Source of the DNA: Variovorax sp.
GTDB lineage: Bacteria > Pseudomonadota > Gammaproteobacteria > Burkholderiales > Burkholderiaceae_C
NCBI GenBank assembly: GCA_025352265.1
Contig: JANXTS010000007.1
Coordinates: 1 to 35,273 of the forward strand
DNA length: 35,273 nt
Direction: 5' to 3'
The translations under genes and the position numbers were made by a program. The notes below the pieces were generated by a model. That model saw only the letters and a program-made list of their open reading frames with translations, was not told the DNA's origin and searched no databases. Of the stretch, positions 8,355-15,934 are shown piece after piece; position 1 is the stretch's first letter, and the number at the start of each line of letters is the position of its first letter.

Positions 8355-9779
8355 TCAAGAAGCCATCAATGGCGAAAACGGCCCGACCCCCAGCGCCTGC
8401 TCGGCGTGCCAACCGAGCTGTAAAACCAACGCATCGGCAAAGCGCGGACCGGCGATCTGCAACCCGACCGGCAGCCCGTTGCGCCCCGTACCGCAAGGCA
8501 ACGACAGCGCCGGCACTCCGGCGTAATTGAAGATCGGCGTGAAGGCCGCATGACCACGCGGACCGGCCGGCAAACCACCGATTTCGGCAGGCCCGAGACT
8601 GCCGAGCGACCAGGCTTCGACCGGGCTCACCGGGCACAGCATGGCGTCGTACTGGGCAACGAAACGCGTGAAGCTGGCGTGGAACTCTTCGCGCAACTTC
8701 ATCAGTTCCATCACACGCGCGCCAGAGATCGCAAAGCCGAGTTCGATCTGCTGGCCGATGTCCGCATCGATCTGCTCCGGTGTCTTGCGCCAGGCCTCGC
8801 CGTAGCGTTGCGCCAGCCCTGCCTGCTGCAGCGCGATGAGCGGGTATTCGCGTGCCTCCGGCGGCCACACAGGGTCGGCGCGTTCGATCTGCCAGCCGGC
8901 GCGGCGCAGTGTTTCGATCGCGGCTTCCAGCGTCGCCATCACATCCGCATCGACAGCGAGGTCGCAGCCCAGTTGCGGCGACCAGCCTATGCGCAGCGGG
9001 CGCAATGGCTCCTTCAACGACGCCATGACGTCGGGCTCGGCGAAAGCAGGACACGACAGCGTGTCGGCCGGCTCCCAGGCAGTCAGCGCATCGAGCATGA
9101 AAGCCACGTCATCGACGTTACGGCCGATCTGGCCGATGACCGACAGCAAATGGTTCGGGTCGTCGAAGCCCCATGGATTGGGCACGCGGCCGAGCGTCGG
9201 CTTCATGCCGACAAGGCCGGTGTGGGCGGCGGGCCGGCGCACCGAACCACCCGCGTCGGTCGCCAGCGCGATCGGGCCGATGCCTGAAGCGACCGCTGCA
9301 ACGGCACCGCCGGAAGAACCGCCCGGCGTGCGCTGCAAGTCCCAGGGATTCTTCGTCTCGCCATGCAGCAGCGTCGCGGTCACGCCCTTGCAGGCGAACT
9401 CGGAGCAGTTGGTCACGCCCAGCGGCACCGCGCCCAACTGCCGCAAGCGTGCGACGCACCACGAGTCGCGCGGCGCCACGAAATCGGCGAACAGCTTCGA
9501 GCCGAAAGTGGCCGGCCGACCACCGAGCCAGAGGTTGTCCTTGAGGGTGAACGGCACGCCCGCCAGCGGCAGCATTTCGCCCGCAGCCAGCCGCGCATCG
9601 ATCTCGCGGGCCGCAGCCAGAGGCACGTCGGCATCGAAATCAGCGAAGGCGTTGAGCAGCGGTTCGAGCTTGCCGATGCGGTCGCACATCGTCTGCGCAA
9701 CCTCGGTTGCGGACACGCGACGGTCGGCCACTTCGTCTACCAACCGGCTTGCAGTCCATTGATGAATATCGTCGTTCAT
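8355..9779 (-). CDS. Amidase-signature family hydrolase
   Basis: A 474-residue amidase of the Ser-cisSer-Lys class, which includes GatA-like, allophanate hydrolase-like and aliphatic/aryl amidases. The catalytic triad is complete: Lys80 in FTLKDN, cis-Ser155 in TPGGSSGG and nucleophile Ser179 in DAGGSVRRPA, followed by GLVGMKPT. Length is normal and the start ATG 9779 opens with a typical helical N-terminus. No signal peptide is present, so it acts in the cytoplasm. It is divergent from the ABC-importer operon, sharing a 220-base control region with matched operator-like words. In a hydantoin or ureide pathway it could hydrolyse the N-carbamoyl acid or amide produced by the hydantoinase, taking the place of an absent N-carbamoylase. 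That role is inference; the family call is firm. Confidence 0.93.
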   Translation of the reverse strand: MNDDIHQWTASRLVDEVADRRVSATEVAQTMCDRIGKLEPLLNAFADFDADVPLAAAREIDARLAAGEMLPLAGVPFTLKDNLWLGGRPATFGSKLFADFVAPRDSWCVARLRQLGAVPLGVTNCSEFACKGVTATLLHGETKNPWDLQRTPGGSSGGAVAAVASGIGPIALATDAGGSVRRPAAHTGLVGMKPTLGRVPNPWGFDDPNHLLSVIGQIGRNVDDVAFMLDALTAWEPADTLSCPAFAEPDVMASLKEPLRPLRIGWSPQLGCDLAVDADVMATLEAAIETLRRAGWQIERADPVWPPEAREYPLIALQQAGLAQRYGEAWRKTPEQIDADIGQQIELGFAISGARVMELMKLREEFHASFTRFVAQYDAMLCPVSPVEAWSLGSLGPAEIGGLPAGPRGHAAFTPIFNYAGVPALSLPCGTGRNGLPVGLQIAGPRFADALVLQLGWHAEQALGVGPFSPLMAS

Positions 9780-9811
9780 TGCAGCTGTTCTCCGATTCTT
9801 GAATTATTGAA

Positions 9812-9847
9812 TGTATGCACCATGCCGCCCACTTTGTATCCAATCTG
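9812..9847 (-). promoter_or_regulatory. Candidate operator facing the amidase gene
   Basis: TGTATGCA (9812-9819), 16 bases, then GTATCCAATC (9836-9845). Read on the minus strand this is GATTGGATAC, 16 bases, then TGCATACA. It matches the composite element beside the GntR gene word for word and in spacing, apart from the orientation of the second, near-palindromic word. It lies 32-68 bases upstream of the amidase start. Confidence 0.55.
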
Positions 9848-9943
9848 CTGCGGAGGCCGAGTCAGAAAGCACCGTGTCGCGTCACCCGTCAACCGTTCGC
9901 AGTGAGCGCATGCAAGAGCGATTCCAGCTTTTCACTCCGAGAA

Positions 9944-9976
9944 CAGATTGGATACAACTTCAATGCCAAGTTGGCA
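9944..9976 (+). promoter_or_regulatory. Candidate operators facing the ABC importer operon
   Basis: CAGATTGGATACAA (9944-9957) is the exact reverse complement of TTGTATCCAATCTG at 9834-9847, forming 14-bp arms 96 bases apart. Just downstream lies a second palindrome, TGCCAA-G-TTGGCA (9964-9976). Both lie within 56 bases of the ATPase start at 10000, a position suited to repression. Two separated copies could allow looping between divergent promoters; this is inference. Confidence 0.55.
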
Positions 9977-9999
9977 CAACGTTTGCATGGTCTTTTCGC

Positions 10000-11103
10000 A
10001 TGGAATCGACCGCCGGACAAAGTCTTACCCTGGATGACATCGCGCATCGTTACGCCGGTTCGCTGGCTGTCGACCACGTCACGCTGGAGGTCGGCGCCGG
10101 CGAACTGGTCGCCCTGCTCGGCCCCAGCGGATGCGGCAAGACCACCCTGCTGCGCATCATCGCCGGCTTCATCGCGCAGACCTCCGGCAAGGTGGTGATC
10201 GGCGGCAAGCGAATCGACGACCTGCCACCGGCCAGACGCAACATCGGCATCGTGTTCCAGAACTACGCGCTGTTCCCGCACATGACGGTGGCCGAAAACG
10301 TCGGCTACGGTCTGGCAGCGCGCGGCACCGATCGCAACGCGACCAAGAAGCGCACGACCGAGATGCTCGACATGGTCCAGCTCGGCCATCTGGCCGACCG
10401 GCTGACCAAGCAGTTGTCGGGCGGCCAGCAGCAGCGCGTGGCGCTGGCGCGAGCGCTGGCCATCGAGCCGCGCGTGCTGCTTCTCGACGAACCCTTTTCC
10501 GCCCTCGACAAGAGCCTGCGGCTCGACATGCAGATCGAGATCAAGCGCATCCAGCGGGCAGCCGGCACCACCGCCATCATCGTCACGCACGACCAGGAAG
10601 AAGCGCTCGGCATGGCCGACCGCGTGGCGGTGCTGAGCCAGGGCAAGCTCGAGCAGTTCGCGCCGCCGTCGGAGGTGTACGACACGCCGGCCACCTACTT
10701 CGTCAACCAGTTCGTCGGCACCGCGAACGTGCTGCCGGGCAAGCTCGAATCCATCGAAGGCGACCGCGCCACAGTGCTGCTCGACGACGGCACGCGCTTG
10801 TCGACACGCGTGCCGGCATCGCCGTCGGGCGTCTCGGCGCCGGGCATCGGCAGCAAGGTCGTCGCCTGCATTCGCCCGGAGAACATGCGCCTGAGCGACA
10901 GACCACTCGGCGCGATCGAAGGCGTCGTCGAACTCGGCATGCCGCTGGGCGCGACCATCGTTCATGAGATCCGCACACGCAGCGGCCTGCGCCTGAAGCT
11001 GACCGAGCCGCGCACGCCCGGCACCTTGCCGCGCCCAAGCGGCACGCAGGTGCTCGTCGAGCCCGCGTCGCCTTCCAGCGTCACCGTGTTCGCTGCGCCC
11101 TGA
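10000..11103 (+). CDS. ABC transporter ATP-binding protein (PotA-like)
   Basis: A 367-residue nucleotide-binding subunit of a polyamine/opine/putrescine-type importer. Walker A GPSGCGKTT at about 41-49, Q-loop FQNYALFPHMT near 87-96, signature LSGGQQQR at 139-146, Walker B VLLLDEP at about 159-165 and the switch His197 are all intact. A C-terminal TOBE-like domain (about 265-367, with CIRPENMRLS) is typical of PotA/FbpC proteins. The frame is open from 9811, but ATG 10000 gives the usual N-terminus and places the operator candidates upstream; no good ribosome-binding site is visible before it, so the start is moderately sure. First gene of an operon with a binding protein and two permeases. 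Confidence 0.92.
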   Translation: MESTAGQSLTLDDIAHRYAGSLAVDHVTLEVGAGELVALLGPSGCGKTTLLRIIAGFIAQTSGKVVIGGKRIDDLPPARRNIGIVFQNYALFPHMTVAENVGYGLAARGTDRNATKKRTTEMLDMVQLGHLADRLTKQLSGGQQQRVALARALAIEPRVLLLDEPFSALDKSLRLDMQIEIKRIQRAAGTTAIIVTHDQEEALGMADRVAVLSQGKLEQFAPPSEVYDTPATYFVNQFVGTANVLPGKLESIEGDRATVLLDDGTRLSTRVPASPSGVSAPGIGSKVVACIRPENMRLSDRPLGAIEGVVELGMPLGATIVHEIRTRSGLRLKLTEPRTPGTLPRPSGTQVLVEPASPSSVTVFAAP

Positions 11104-11158
11104 CATCAATCGAACTGACCTTTTTTCCCACGCACCCTTCCACTTCACGAGGACCGTC

Positions 11159-12202
11159 ATGCAACTCAACCGTCGTACCCTGCTCGGCAGCGCGCTCACT
11201 TTGAGCGCGATGGAGCTCTTTCCCGGCATCAGCCATGCGCAGGCGCGCAAGCTGGTGTTCGCCACCTTCACCGGCAGCTGGGAAGAAGCGCATCGCGATG
11301 TGCTCGTGCCCGCCTTCAAGAAGGCGACCGGCCAGGACATGCTGCTCGACGCGATGCTGTCGGTCGACCAGATCGCCAAGGTGTCGGCGGCCCGCGCCAA
11401 CCCGCCGATCGACGTCATGCTGCACGACCCGGGCCCGGCCTTGACCGCCATCGCGCAAGACCTGGTCGAGCCCTTTCCGGTCGCGACCAGCAAGAACTAC
11501 AAGGACCTGATCCCCGAGGCGCAAGACCCGATGGGTCCATCGATGTTCTTCCAGGTCGTCGGCCTGACCTACAACCCCGAGAAGGTGAAAACACCGCCGA
11601 CCTCGTGGGCCGATCTGTGGAAGCCCGAGTACAAGGGCCGCGTCGGCATCACCAACCTCAACTCGACGCTGGGCACCGGCTTTTTGGTCGAGGTCGCGCG
11701 CATGCACGGCGGCAACGAAGGCAACGTCGAAGAAGGCTTCAAAGCGATCGAAAAGCTGAAGCCCAACCTTGCAGCCGTCGCGGCCAATCCAGGTGCATTG
11801 GCCGCGCTGTACCAACAAGGCCAGATCGACATCAGCCCCGGCAATTTCAACGCGATCCAGATCCTGAAGGCCCGCGGCGTGCCGGTGGAATTCGTGGCCC
11901 CGAAGGAAGGCGCCATCGCCTTCAAGACCAGCATCCACATCGTCAAGAACTCGCCGAACAAGGCCCTGGCTGCGCAACTCATCGACGTCGCGCTGTCGCC
12001 TGAAGTGCAAGGCAAGCTGATGCAGGCGCCCTACCTCGTGGTGCCGACCAACGGCAAGGTCAAGATGGAAGGCGAGATCGCCAAGGTGCTGGCCAAAGAC
12101 ACGGCCGACATGAAGAAGAAGTTCGTGTTCCAGGACTGGAAGAAGATCAACGAGAACCGCTCGGCCTGGATCGATCGCTTCAACAAAGAGATCAAGGTTT
12201 AG
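11159..12202 (+). CDS. ABC transporter substrate-binding protein (PotD-like)
   Basis: A 347-residue periplasmic binding protein of the polyamine-type cluster (family 1-like extracellular solute-binding proteins). The N-terminus MQLNRRTLLGSALTLSAME with cleavage expected after SHAQA (about 29) is a signal peptide containing twin arginines, so Tat export is possible. The mature protein opens with LVFATFTGSWEEA, the usual first strand, and contains VVGLTYNPEKVKTPPTSWADLWKPEYKGRVG, a hallmark of this group. An AGGA ribosome-binding site precedes ATG 11159. It sits 55 bases after the ATPase. The ligand is not polyamine by default: with a hydantoinase and amidase in the operon, a cyclic ureide or related amide is the likelier cargo. 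Confidence 0.92.
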   Translation: MQLNRRTLLGSALTLSAMELFPGISHAQARKLVFATFTGSWEEAHRDVLVPAFKKATGQDMLLDAMLSVDQIAKVSAARANPPIDVMLHDPGPALTAIAQDLVEPFPVATSKNYKDLIPEAQDPMGPSMFFQVVGLTYNPEKVKTPPTSWADLWKPEYKGRVGITNLNSTLGTGFLVEVARMHGGNEGNVEEGFKAIEKLKPNLAAVAANPGALAALYQQGQIDISPGNFNAIQILKARGVPVEFVAPKEGAIAFKTSIHIVKNSPNKALAAQLIDVALSPEVQGKLMQAPYLVVPTNGKVKMEGEIAKVLAKDTADMKKKFVFQDWKKINENRSAWIDRFNKEIKV

Positions 12203-12204
12203 AA

Positions 12205-12305
12205 ATTGGGCTCTCCCCCAGGTTGCGCACTTCGTGTCGCGCCCACCCCCTCACCGGGGGCGACACCAGCGGCCCGGCAAAGCCGGTTCCGCGGTGTCCC
12301 TGGAA
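12205..12305. repeat. Palindromic intergenic repeat in the importer operon
   Basis: The gap between the binding protein and first permease is filled by a GC-rich element with nested hairpins: CCCCCTCACCGGGGG (about 12246-12260), and GACACC/GGTGTC (12262-12267 with 12293-12298) enclosing CCGGC-AAA-GCCGG (12274-12286). No T-tract follows, so it is not a standard terminator, but it could protect the upstream mRNA or attenuate the permeases. It resembles dispersed intergenic palindromes I associate with Variovorax genomes; only one copy is in this window. Confidence 0.5.
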
Positions 12306-12327
12306 TAAGCCCTAACCGTACTAAACG

Positions 12328-13194
12328 ATGACCACCGCCGTCCTCAAGGGTCCACCCGTCACCGGGTACAGCCTGGCGTTCGCCTCGCCGCTGGCGACGT
12401 TCTTCGTGCTCTTCTTTCTGGCGCCGCTGCTGCTGCTGATCATCATCAGCTTCTACGCGACGCCCTTGCTCAAGTCCTTCGGGCTCGACCAGTACGTCAA
12501 GATCGCGACCGATGGCTTCACGCTGCCGGTGCTGCTCGACACGCTGTGGCTCGGCGTGCAGACCACGCTGCTTTGCCTCGTCCTCGGTTACGCGTTGGCA
12601 TGGAGCTATGTGCGCAGCCCGAGCGCGCTGCAGAAGGTGCTGATGCTGGTCATCGTCATGCCGTTGCTGACGAGCGTGGTGGTCCGCACCTTCGCATGGG
12701 TCGTGATCCTCGGGCGCCAGGGCATCGTCAATTCCGTACTCGCGGAGTTCGGCTGGATCGACGGTCCACTCAAGCTGCTCTACACGCGCGGCGGACTGAC
12801 AGTCGCACTCGCCAATGTGCAATTGCCGCTGATGGCACTGCCACTGATCACAGCGCTGCAAAAGCTCGACCCCAATCTCGAAGACGCATCCTCCGCCCTC
12901 GGCGCCAGCGCCTTCCGAACCTTCTTCAAGATCACCTTGCCGCTCACCTTGCCAGGCATCCTGGCCGGTTGTCTTCTCACCTTCGCAGCGAGCATCACCG
13001 CCTTCATTTCTCAGTCGTTGATCGGCGGCGGACAGATGCTCTTCATGCCGATGTATATCTATCAGCAGGCGTCGTCACTCCAGAACTGGCCGTTCGCGGC
13101 AGCCATCTCGCTCGTGTTTCTGGTTGCAGTGATGGTGTGTGTGACTGCCTTCAATTACCTCGGCCGGTTGAGCCGTGGACATGTGGCGGCTTAG
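12328..13194 (+). CDS. ABC transporter permease (PotB-like)
   Basis: A 288-residue inner-membrane permease with about six membrane helices. The cytoplasmic-loop EAA motif, where the ATPase docks, is visible as LEDASSALGASAFRTFFKITLPLTLPGILAG at about 187-217. The N-terminal helix begins near residue 15 after a short cytoplasmic tail. It follows the binding-protein gene after a 125-base repeat-containing gap and pairs with the second permease at 13542 to form a heterodimeric channel. No clear ribosome-binding site precedes ATG 12328, and the preceding hairpin may limit its expression relative to the binding protein. The family assignment (binding-protein-dependent transport, Pot/Fbp type) is firm. 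Confidence 0.92.
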   Translation: MTTAVLKGPPVTGYSLAFASPLATFFVLFFLAPLLLLIIISFYATPLLKSFGLDQYVKIATDGFTLPVLLDTLWLGVQTTLLCLVLGYALAWSYVRSPSALQKVLMLVIVMPLLTSVVVRTFAWVVILGRQGIVNSVLAEFGWIDGPLKLLYTRGGLTVALANVQLPLMALPLITALQKLDPNLEDASSALGASAFRTFFKITLPLTLPGILAGCLLTFAASITAFISQSLIGGGQMLFMPMYIYQQASSLQNWPFAAAISLVFLVAVMVCVTAFNYLGRLSRGHVAA

Positions 13195-13252
13195 ATGATG
13201 GACATCCTTTATCAGCGTCCGTTGCAAGGGTTGAACCGGGATCACGCCGACG

Positions 13253-13478
13253 GCGTACTCCCCACCGCGAATGTCCCCCGGCCTGCGGCCTCCTCCTTTA
13301 TTTCGCTGCGGGGAGCACACCATCGACGTGATCCCTCAGCGCGCCTATCGAAGACCGTTCCACACGCCCGTTGCGCCCCGCACCACACGGCCGTACCCGT
13401 GCCGAGGGCGCTGGGTGGTCCCCGCAGCGAAGTAAAGGAGGAGGCGAAGCCGGGGGACATGAGCGGAGGGGACTACCC
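13253..13478. repeat. Long inverted-repeat element between the two permease genes
   Basis: Two arms of at least 40 bases face each other. The left arm (about 13273-13316, opening GTCCCCCGGC) is nearly the reverse complement of the right arm (about 13416-13458, ending GCCGGGGGAC). Shared blocks include CCTCCTCCTTTA, TTCGCTGCGGGGA and, outward, similarity reaching about 13253 and 13478. The arms differ by a two-base indel and a few substitutions. The central 100 bases hold no gene. The 347-base gap contains an open frame (13195-13545) whose translation is only a read-through of the repeat. No transposase is present. A non-autonomous dispersed element is the best explanation. Confidence 0.65.
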
Positions 13479-13541
13479 AGTGGCCTCGGCACGAGCCACT
13501 AGCATTTGCCTTTTGAGCCCACGCGCCAAGGATCAACAAAC

Positions 13542-14357
13542 ATGAGCGCAGGCAGAAAACAAGAACCCTCAAGCATCGCCCTGAGCCTCATCCTCGGCGG
13601 CATAGCGACGCTGGCAACACTGCTCCTGCTAGCGCCCACGGTCGTCGTAGTCGTCCTGTCTTTCACCAACGGCTTCTCTCTCAAGTTCCCGCCCCCCGGC
13701 TACTCGTTCCGTTGGTACGAATCCTTGCCCGACGCGTTCCAGTTGCAGTACGCCGCGATGAACAGCTTGAAAGTCGCCTCCGCTTCGACCTCGATCGCAG
13801 TGGTACTCGGCGTCGCCGCAGCCATGGCCATCGCCCGCTCGGAGAAAGCGATGGCGCGCGTGCTCGACTCGTTCTTCATGTCGCCGCTCATCCTTCCCGC
13901 GTTGGCCTTCGGCCTTGCTTCCCTCATCTACTTCTCGCGCATCGGCATCCAGCTGTCGTTGTGGACACTCGTCATCGGCCACACCGTCGTCGGCGTGCCG
14001 TACGTGATTCGCACTACCGTCGCAGCGCTCTCGCAACTGCCGCCCGCGCTGCTTGAAAGCTCTGCCAGCTTGGGCGCCAATCGCATCTATACGTTTCGCC
14101 GCGTCACGCTGCCGTTGATCGCGCCCGGCATCGCGGCCGGTGCCTTCATCAGCTTCATGTCGTCGTTCGACAACGTGCCGGTGTCGCTCTTTCTGCGTGA
14201 TGCCTCGACCGACATGCTGCCGATCCGCATGTGGCAAGACCTCGAGGGCCGGCTCGACGTGAGCATCGCCGCGGTGTCGAGCCTGATGGTGCTCGTCACC
14301 TTGATCCTGATGATCGTGATGGAACGCCTGACCGGCATCAGCAAACGCATTCGCTGA
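13542..14357 (+). CDS. ABC transporter permease (PotC-like)
   Basis: A 271-residue inner-membrane permease, second channel subunit of the importer. About six hydrophobic helices are visible, beginning at about residue 15 (SLILGGIATLATLLLLAP). The EAA docking loop reads LLESSASLGANRIYTFRRVTLPLIAPG near 165-191. The sequence between TM1 and TM2 (FSLKFPPPGYSFRWYESL) is typical of PotC/YdcV proteins. ATG 13542 is supported by AAGGA about eight bases upstream. It is separated from the first permease by a large inverted repeat and followed within 12-24 bases by the hydantoinase gene, so transport and ring opening are transcriptionally coupled. Confidence 0.92.
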   Translation: MSAGRKQEPSSIALSLILGGIATLATLLLLAPTVVVVVLSFTNGFSLKFPPPGYSFRWYESLPDAFQLQYAAMNSLKVASASTSIAVVLGVAAAMAIARSEKAMARVLDSFFMSPLILPALAFGLASLIYFSRIGIQLSLWTLVIGHTVVGVPYVIRTTVAALSQLPPALLESSASLGANRIYTFRRVTLPLIAPGIAAGAFISFMSSFDNVPVSLFLRDASTDMLPIRMWQDLEGRLDVSIAAVSSLMVLVTLILMIVMERLTGISKRIR

Positions 14358-14369
14358 CAAGACGACTTG

Positions 14370-15815
14370 ATGATGATGATGATGAAAACTGAATTCGATT
14401 TGGTCGTGCGCAACGCGCGCGTCGTGACCGCTGCAGACACCTTCGATTGCGACATCGGCATTCGTGCCGGCCGCATCGTGCAACTCGGTGCCGACCTCGG
14501 CCCTGCGGCACGCGAGATCGACGCAGCCGGCCGCACCGTGACGCCCGGCGGCGTCGATGCGCACTGCCACCTCGACCAGCCGATGCCGCCGCCGATGCGC
14601 AATGCCGACGGCTTCGATTCCGGCACGCGTTCGGCGGCTTGCGGCGGCACCACCACCGTCATTCCGTTCGCGGCACAGCACAAGGGGCAGTCGCTGCGCG
14701 CCGCCGTCGAGGACTACCGCGCCCGCGCGGCTGGCAAGGCGCACATCGACTACGCCTTTCATCTGATCGTGAGCGACCCCACGCCGACGGTGTTGAAGGA
14801 AGAGCTGCCGCAACTCATTCGCGAAGGCTTTACCTCGTTCAAGATCTACATGACCTACGACGACATGAAGCTCGACGACGGCCAGATCCTGGACGTGCTC
14901 GACGTCGCACGCCAGCACGGCGCGATGGCGATGATCCATGCCGAAAACGCAGACTGCATCGAGTGGCTGACCAAGCGTCTCGAAGCGGCCGGCCGTACCG
15001 CCCCTCGCTTTCATGCGCACTCGCGGCCGATGCTGGTCGAGCGCGAAGCGACGCACCGCGCCATCGCGCTGGCTGAACTCGTCGACGTGCCGATCCTCAT
15101 CGTGCATGTGTCGGGGCGCGAGGCGGTCGAGCAGATTCGTTGGGCGCGCGCGCATGGGCTCAACGTCTTCGCCGAGACCTGTCCACAGTACCTCTTCCTG
15201 ACAGCCGAAGACCTCGGCATCGACGACAGCTACAAAGGCGCCAAGTGCGTCTGCAGCCCGCCGCCGCGCGACAAGGCGAACCAGCAGGTGATCTGGGACG
15301 GGCTGAACGACGGGCTCTTTACCGTGTTCTCGTCGGACCACGCGCCCTTCAAATACGACGCGCCGGAAGGCAAGAAGCCGAACGGCGAAGAGGTCGCGTT
15401 CCGCCATATTCCCAATGGCATTCCGGGGCTCGAAACGCGCATGGCGCTGCTGTGGTCGGAAGGCGTGCTGGCCGGTCGCATGACGGCGAATCGCTTCGTC
15501 GAACTGACTGCCACCGGGCCGGCCAAGGCATACGGGCTGCACCCACGCAAGGGCACGATCGCGATCGGTGCCGATGCCGATCTGGTGATCTGGGACGAGC
15601 GCGAGTTCACGCTGACCAATGCGCAACTTCACCATGAGGTCGACTACACGCCGTACGAAGGCATGCGCCTGAAGGCATGGCCCGGCATGACGTTGAGCCG
15701 CGGCGAGGTGGTCTGGGACGGCACGGATTTCCATCCGCAGCCGGGCCGTGGCGAGCTGCTGGTTTGCGGTGAGCCGACCTTGATGCCGAAACGACTGGCG
15801 CCCCTTTCGTCCTGA
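14370..15815 (+). CDS. Dihydropyrimidinase / D-hydantoinase family cyclic amidohydrolase
   Basis: A protein of about 478-482 residues of the dihydropyrimidinase/hydantoinase/allantoinase group, binuclear metal enzymes that open cyclic ureides to N-carbamoyl amino acids. Numbered from the last start ATG (14382), the metal ligands are all present: His61 and His63 (GGVDAHCHLDQP), Lys154 to be carboxylated (SFKIYMTYDD), His186 (IHAEN), His242 (IVHVSG) and Asp319 (SSDHAPF). The body resembles D-hydantoinase/DHPase more than allantoinase. The start is unusual: a TTG at 14367 and five ATGs in a row (14370-14384), without a clear ribosome-binding site. It follows the second permease directly and precedes the racemase homologue. 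Likely cytoplasmic first step on the imported substrate. Confidence 0.92.
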   Translation: MMMMMKTEFDLVVRNARVVTAADTFDCDIGIRAGRIVQLGADLGPAAREIDAAGRTVTPGGVDAHCHLDQPMPPPMRNADGFDSGTRSAACGGTTTVIPFAAQHKGQSLRAAVEDYRARAAGKAHIDYAFHLIVSDPTPTVLKEELPQLIREGFTSFKIYMTYDDMKLDDGQILDVLDVARQHGAMAMIHAENADCIEWLTKRLEAAGRTAPRFHAHSRPMLVEREATHRAIALAELVDVPILIVHVSGREAVEQIRWARAHGLNVFAETCPQYLFLTAEDLGIDDSYKGAKCVCSPPPRDKANQQVIWDGLNDGLFTVFSSDHAPFKYDAPEGKKPNGEEVAFRHIPNGIPGLETRMALLWSEGVLAGRMTANRFVELTATGPAKAYGLHPRKGTIAIGADADLVIWDEREFTLTNAQLHHEVDYTPYEGMRLKAWPGMTLSRGEVVWDGTDFHPQPGRGELLVCGEPTLMPKRLAPLSS

Positions 15816-15900
15816 GCCACCGTACTGCTCGTCCTGAACCACCGTTCCGTTCGTCCTGAGCTTGTCGAAGGATTGCTTCGACAAGCTCAGCCTGAACGGT
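15808..15900. repeat. Tandem 22-bp repeat plus perfect palindrome
   Basis: Two and a half copies of a 22-bp unit beginning CGTCCTGA lie at 15808-15829, 15830-15851 and from 15852. The last runs into a perfect 15-bp stem, CTGAGCTTGTCGAAG (15856-15870) with CTTCGACAAGCTCAG (15876-15890), whose outer flanks CACCGTTC and GAACGGTG also pair. The hairpin lacks a T-tract. The palindrome closely resembles a dispersed intergenic repeat common in proteobacterial genomes. It begins inside the last codons of the hydantoinase and ends 44 bases before the racemase start. Confidence 0.65.
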
Positions 15901-15934
15901 GGGCAAGAGTGACCTTCTATTCAACACCAACGTC

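Noticed and set aside
9889..11493. A 534-codon minus-strand frame opposite the ABC ATPase
   Set aside because: It is antisense to conserved Walker and signature motifs on the plus strand and has no recognisable domain.
13195..13545. Open frame between the two permease genes
   Set aside because: It is a translation of the inverted-repeat element and includes both arms; no protein-like features.
13629..15884. A 751-codon open frame on the minus strand across the permease and hydantoinase genes
   Set aside because: It is antisense to two well-supported genes; its translation is His/Arg/Asp-rich and shows no domain. High GC keeps such shadow frames open.
12205..15900. The three repeat regions as a CRISPR array or integron remnant
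   Set aside because: They are unrelated palindromes with no regular repeat-spacer pattern, and no cas or integrase gene is present.
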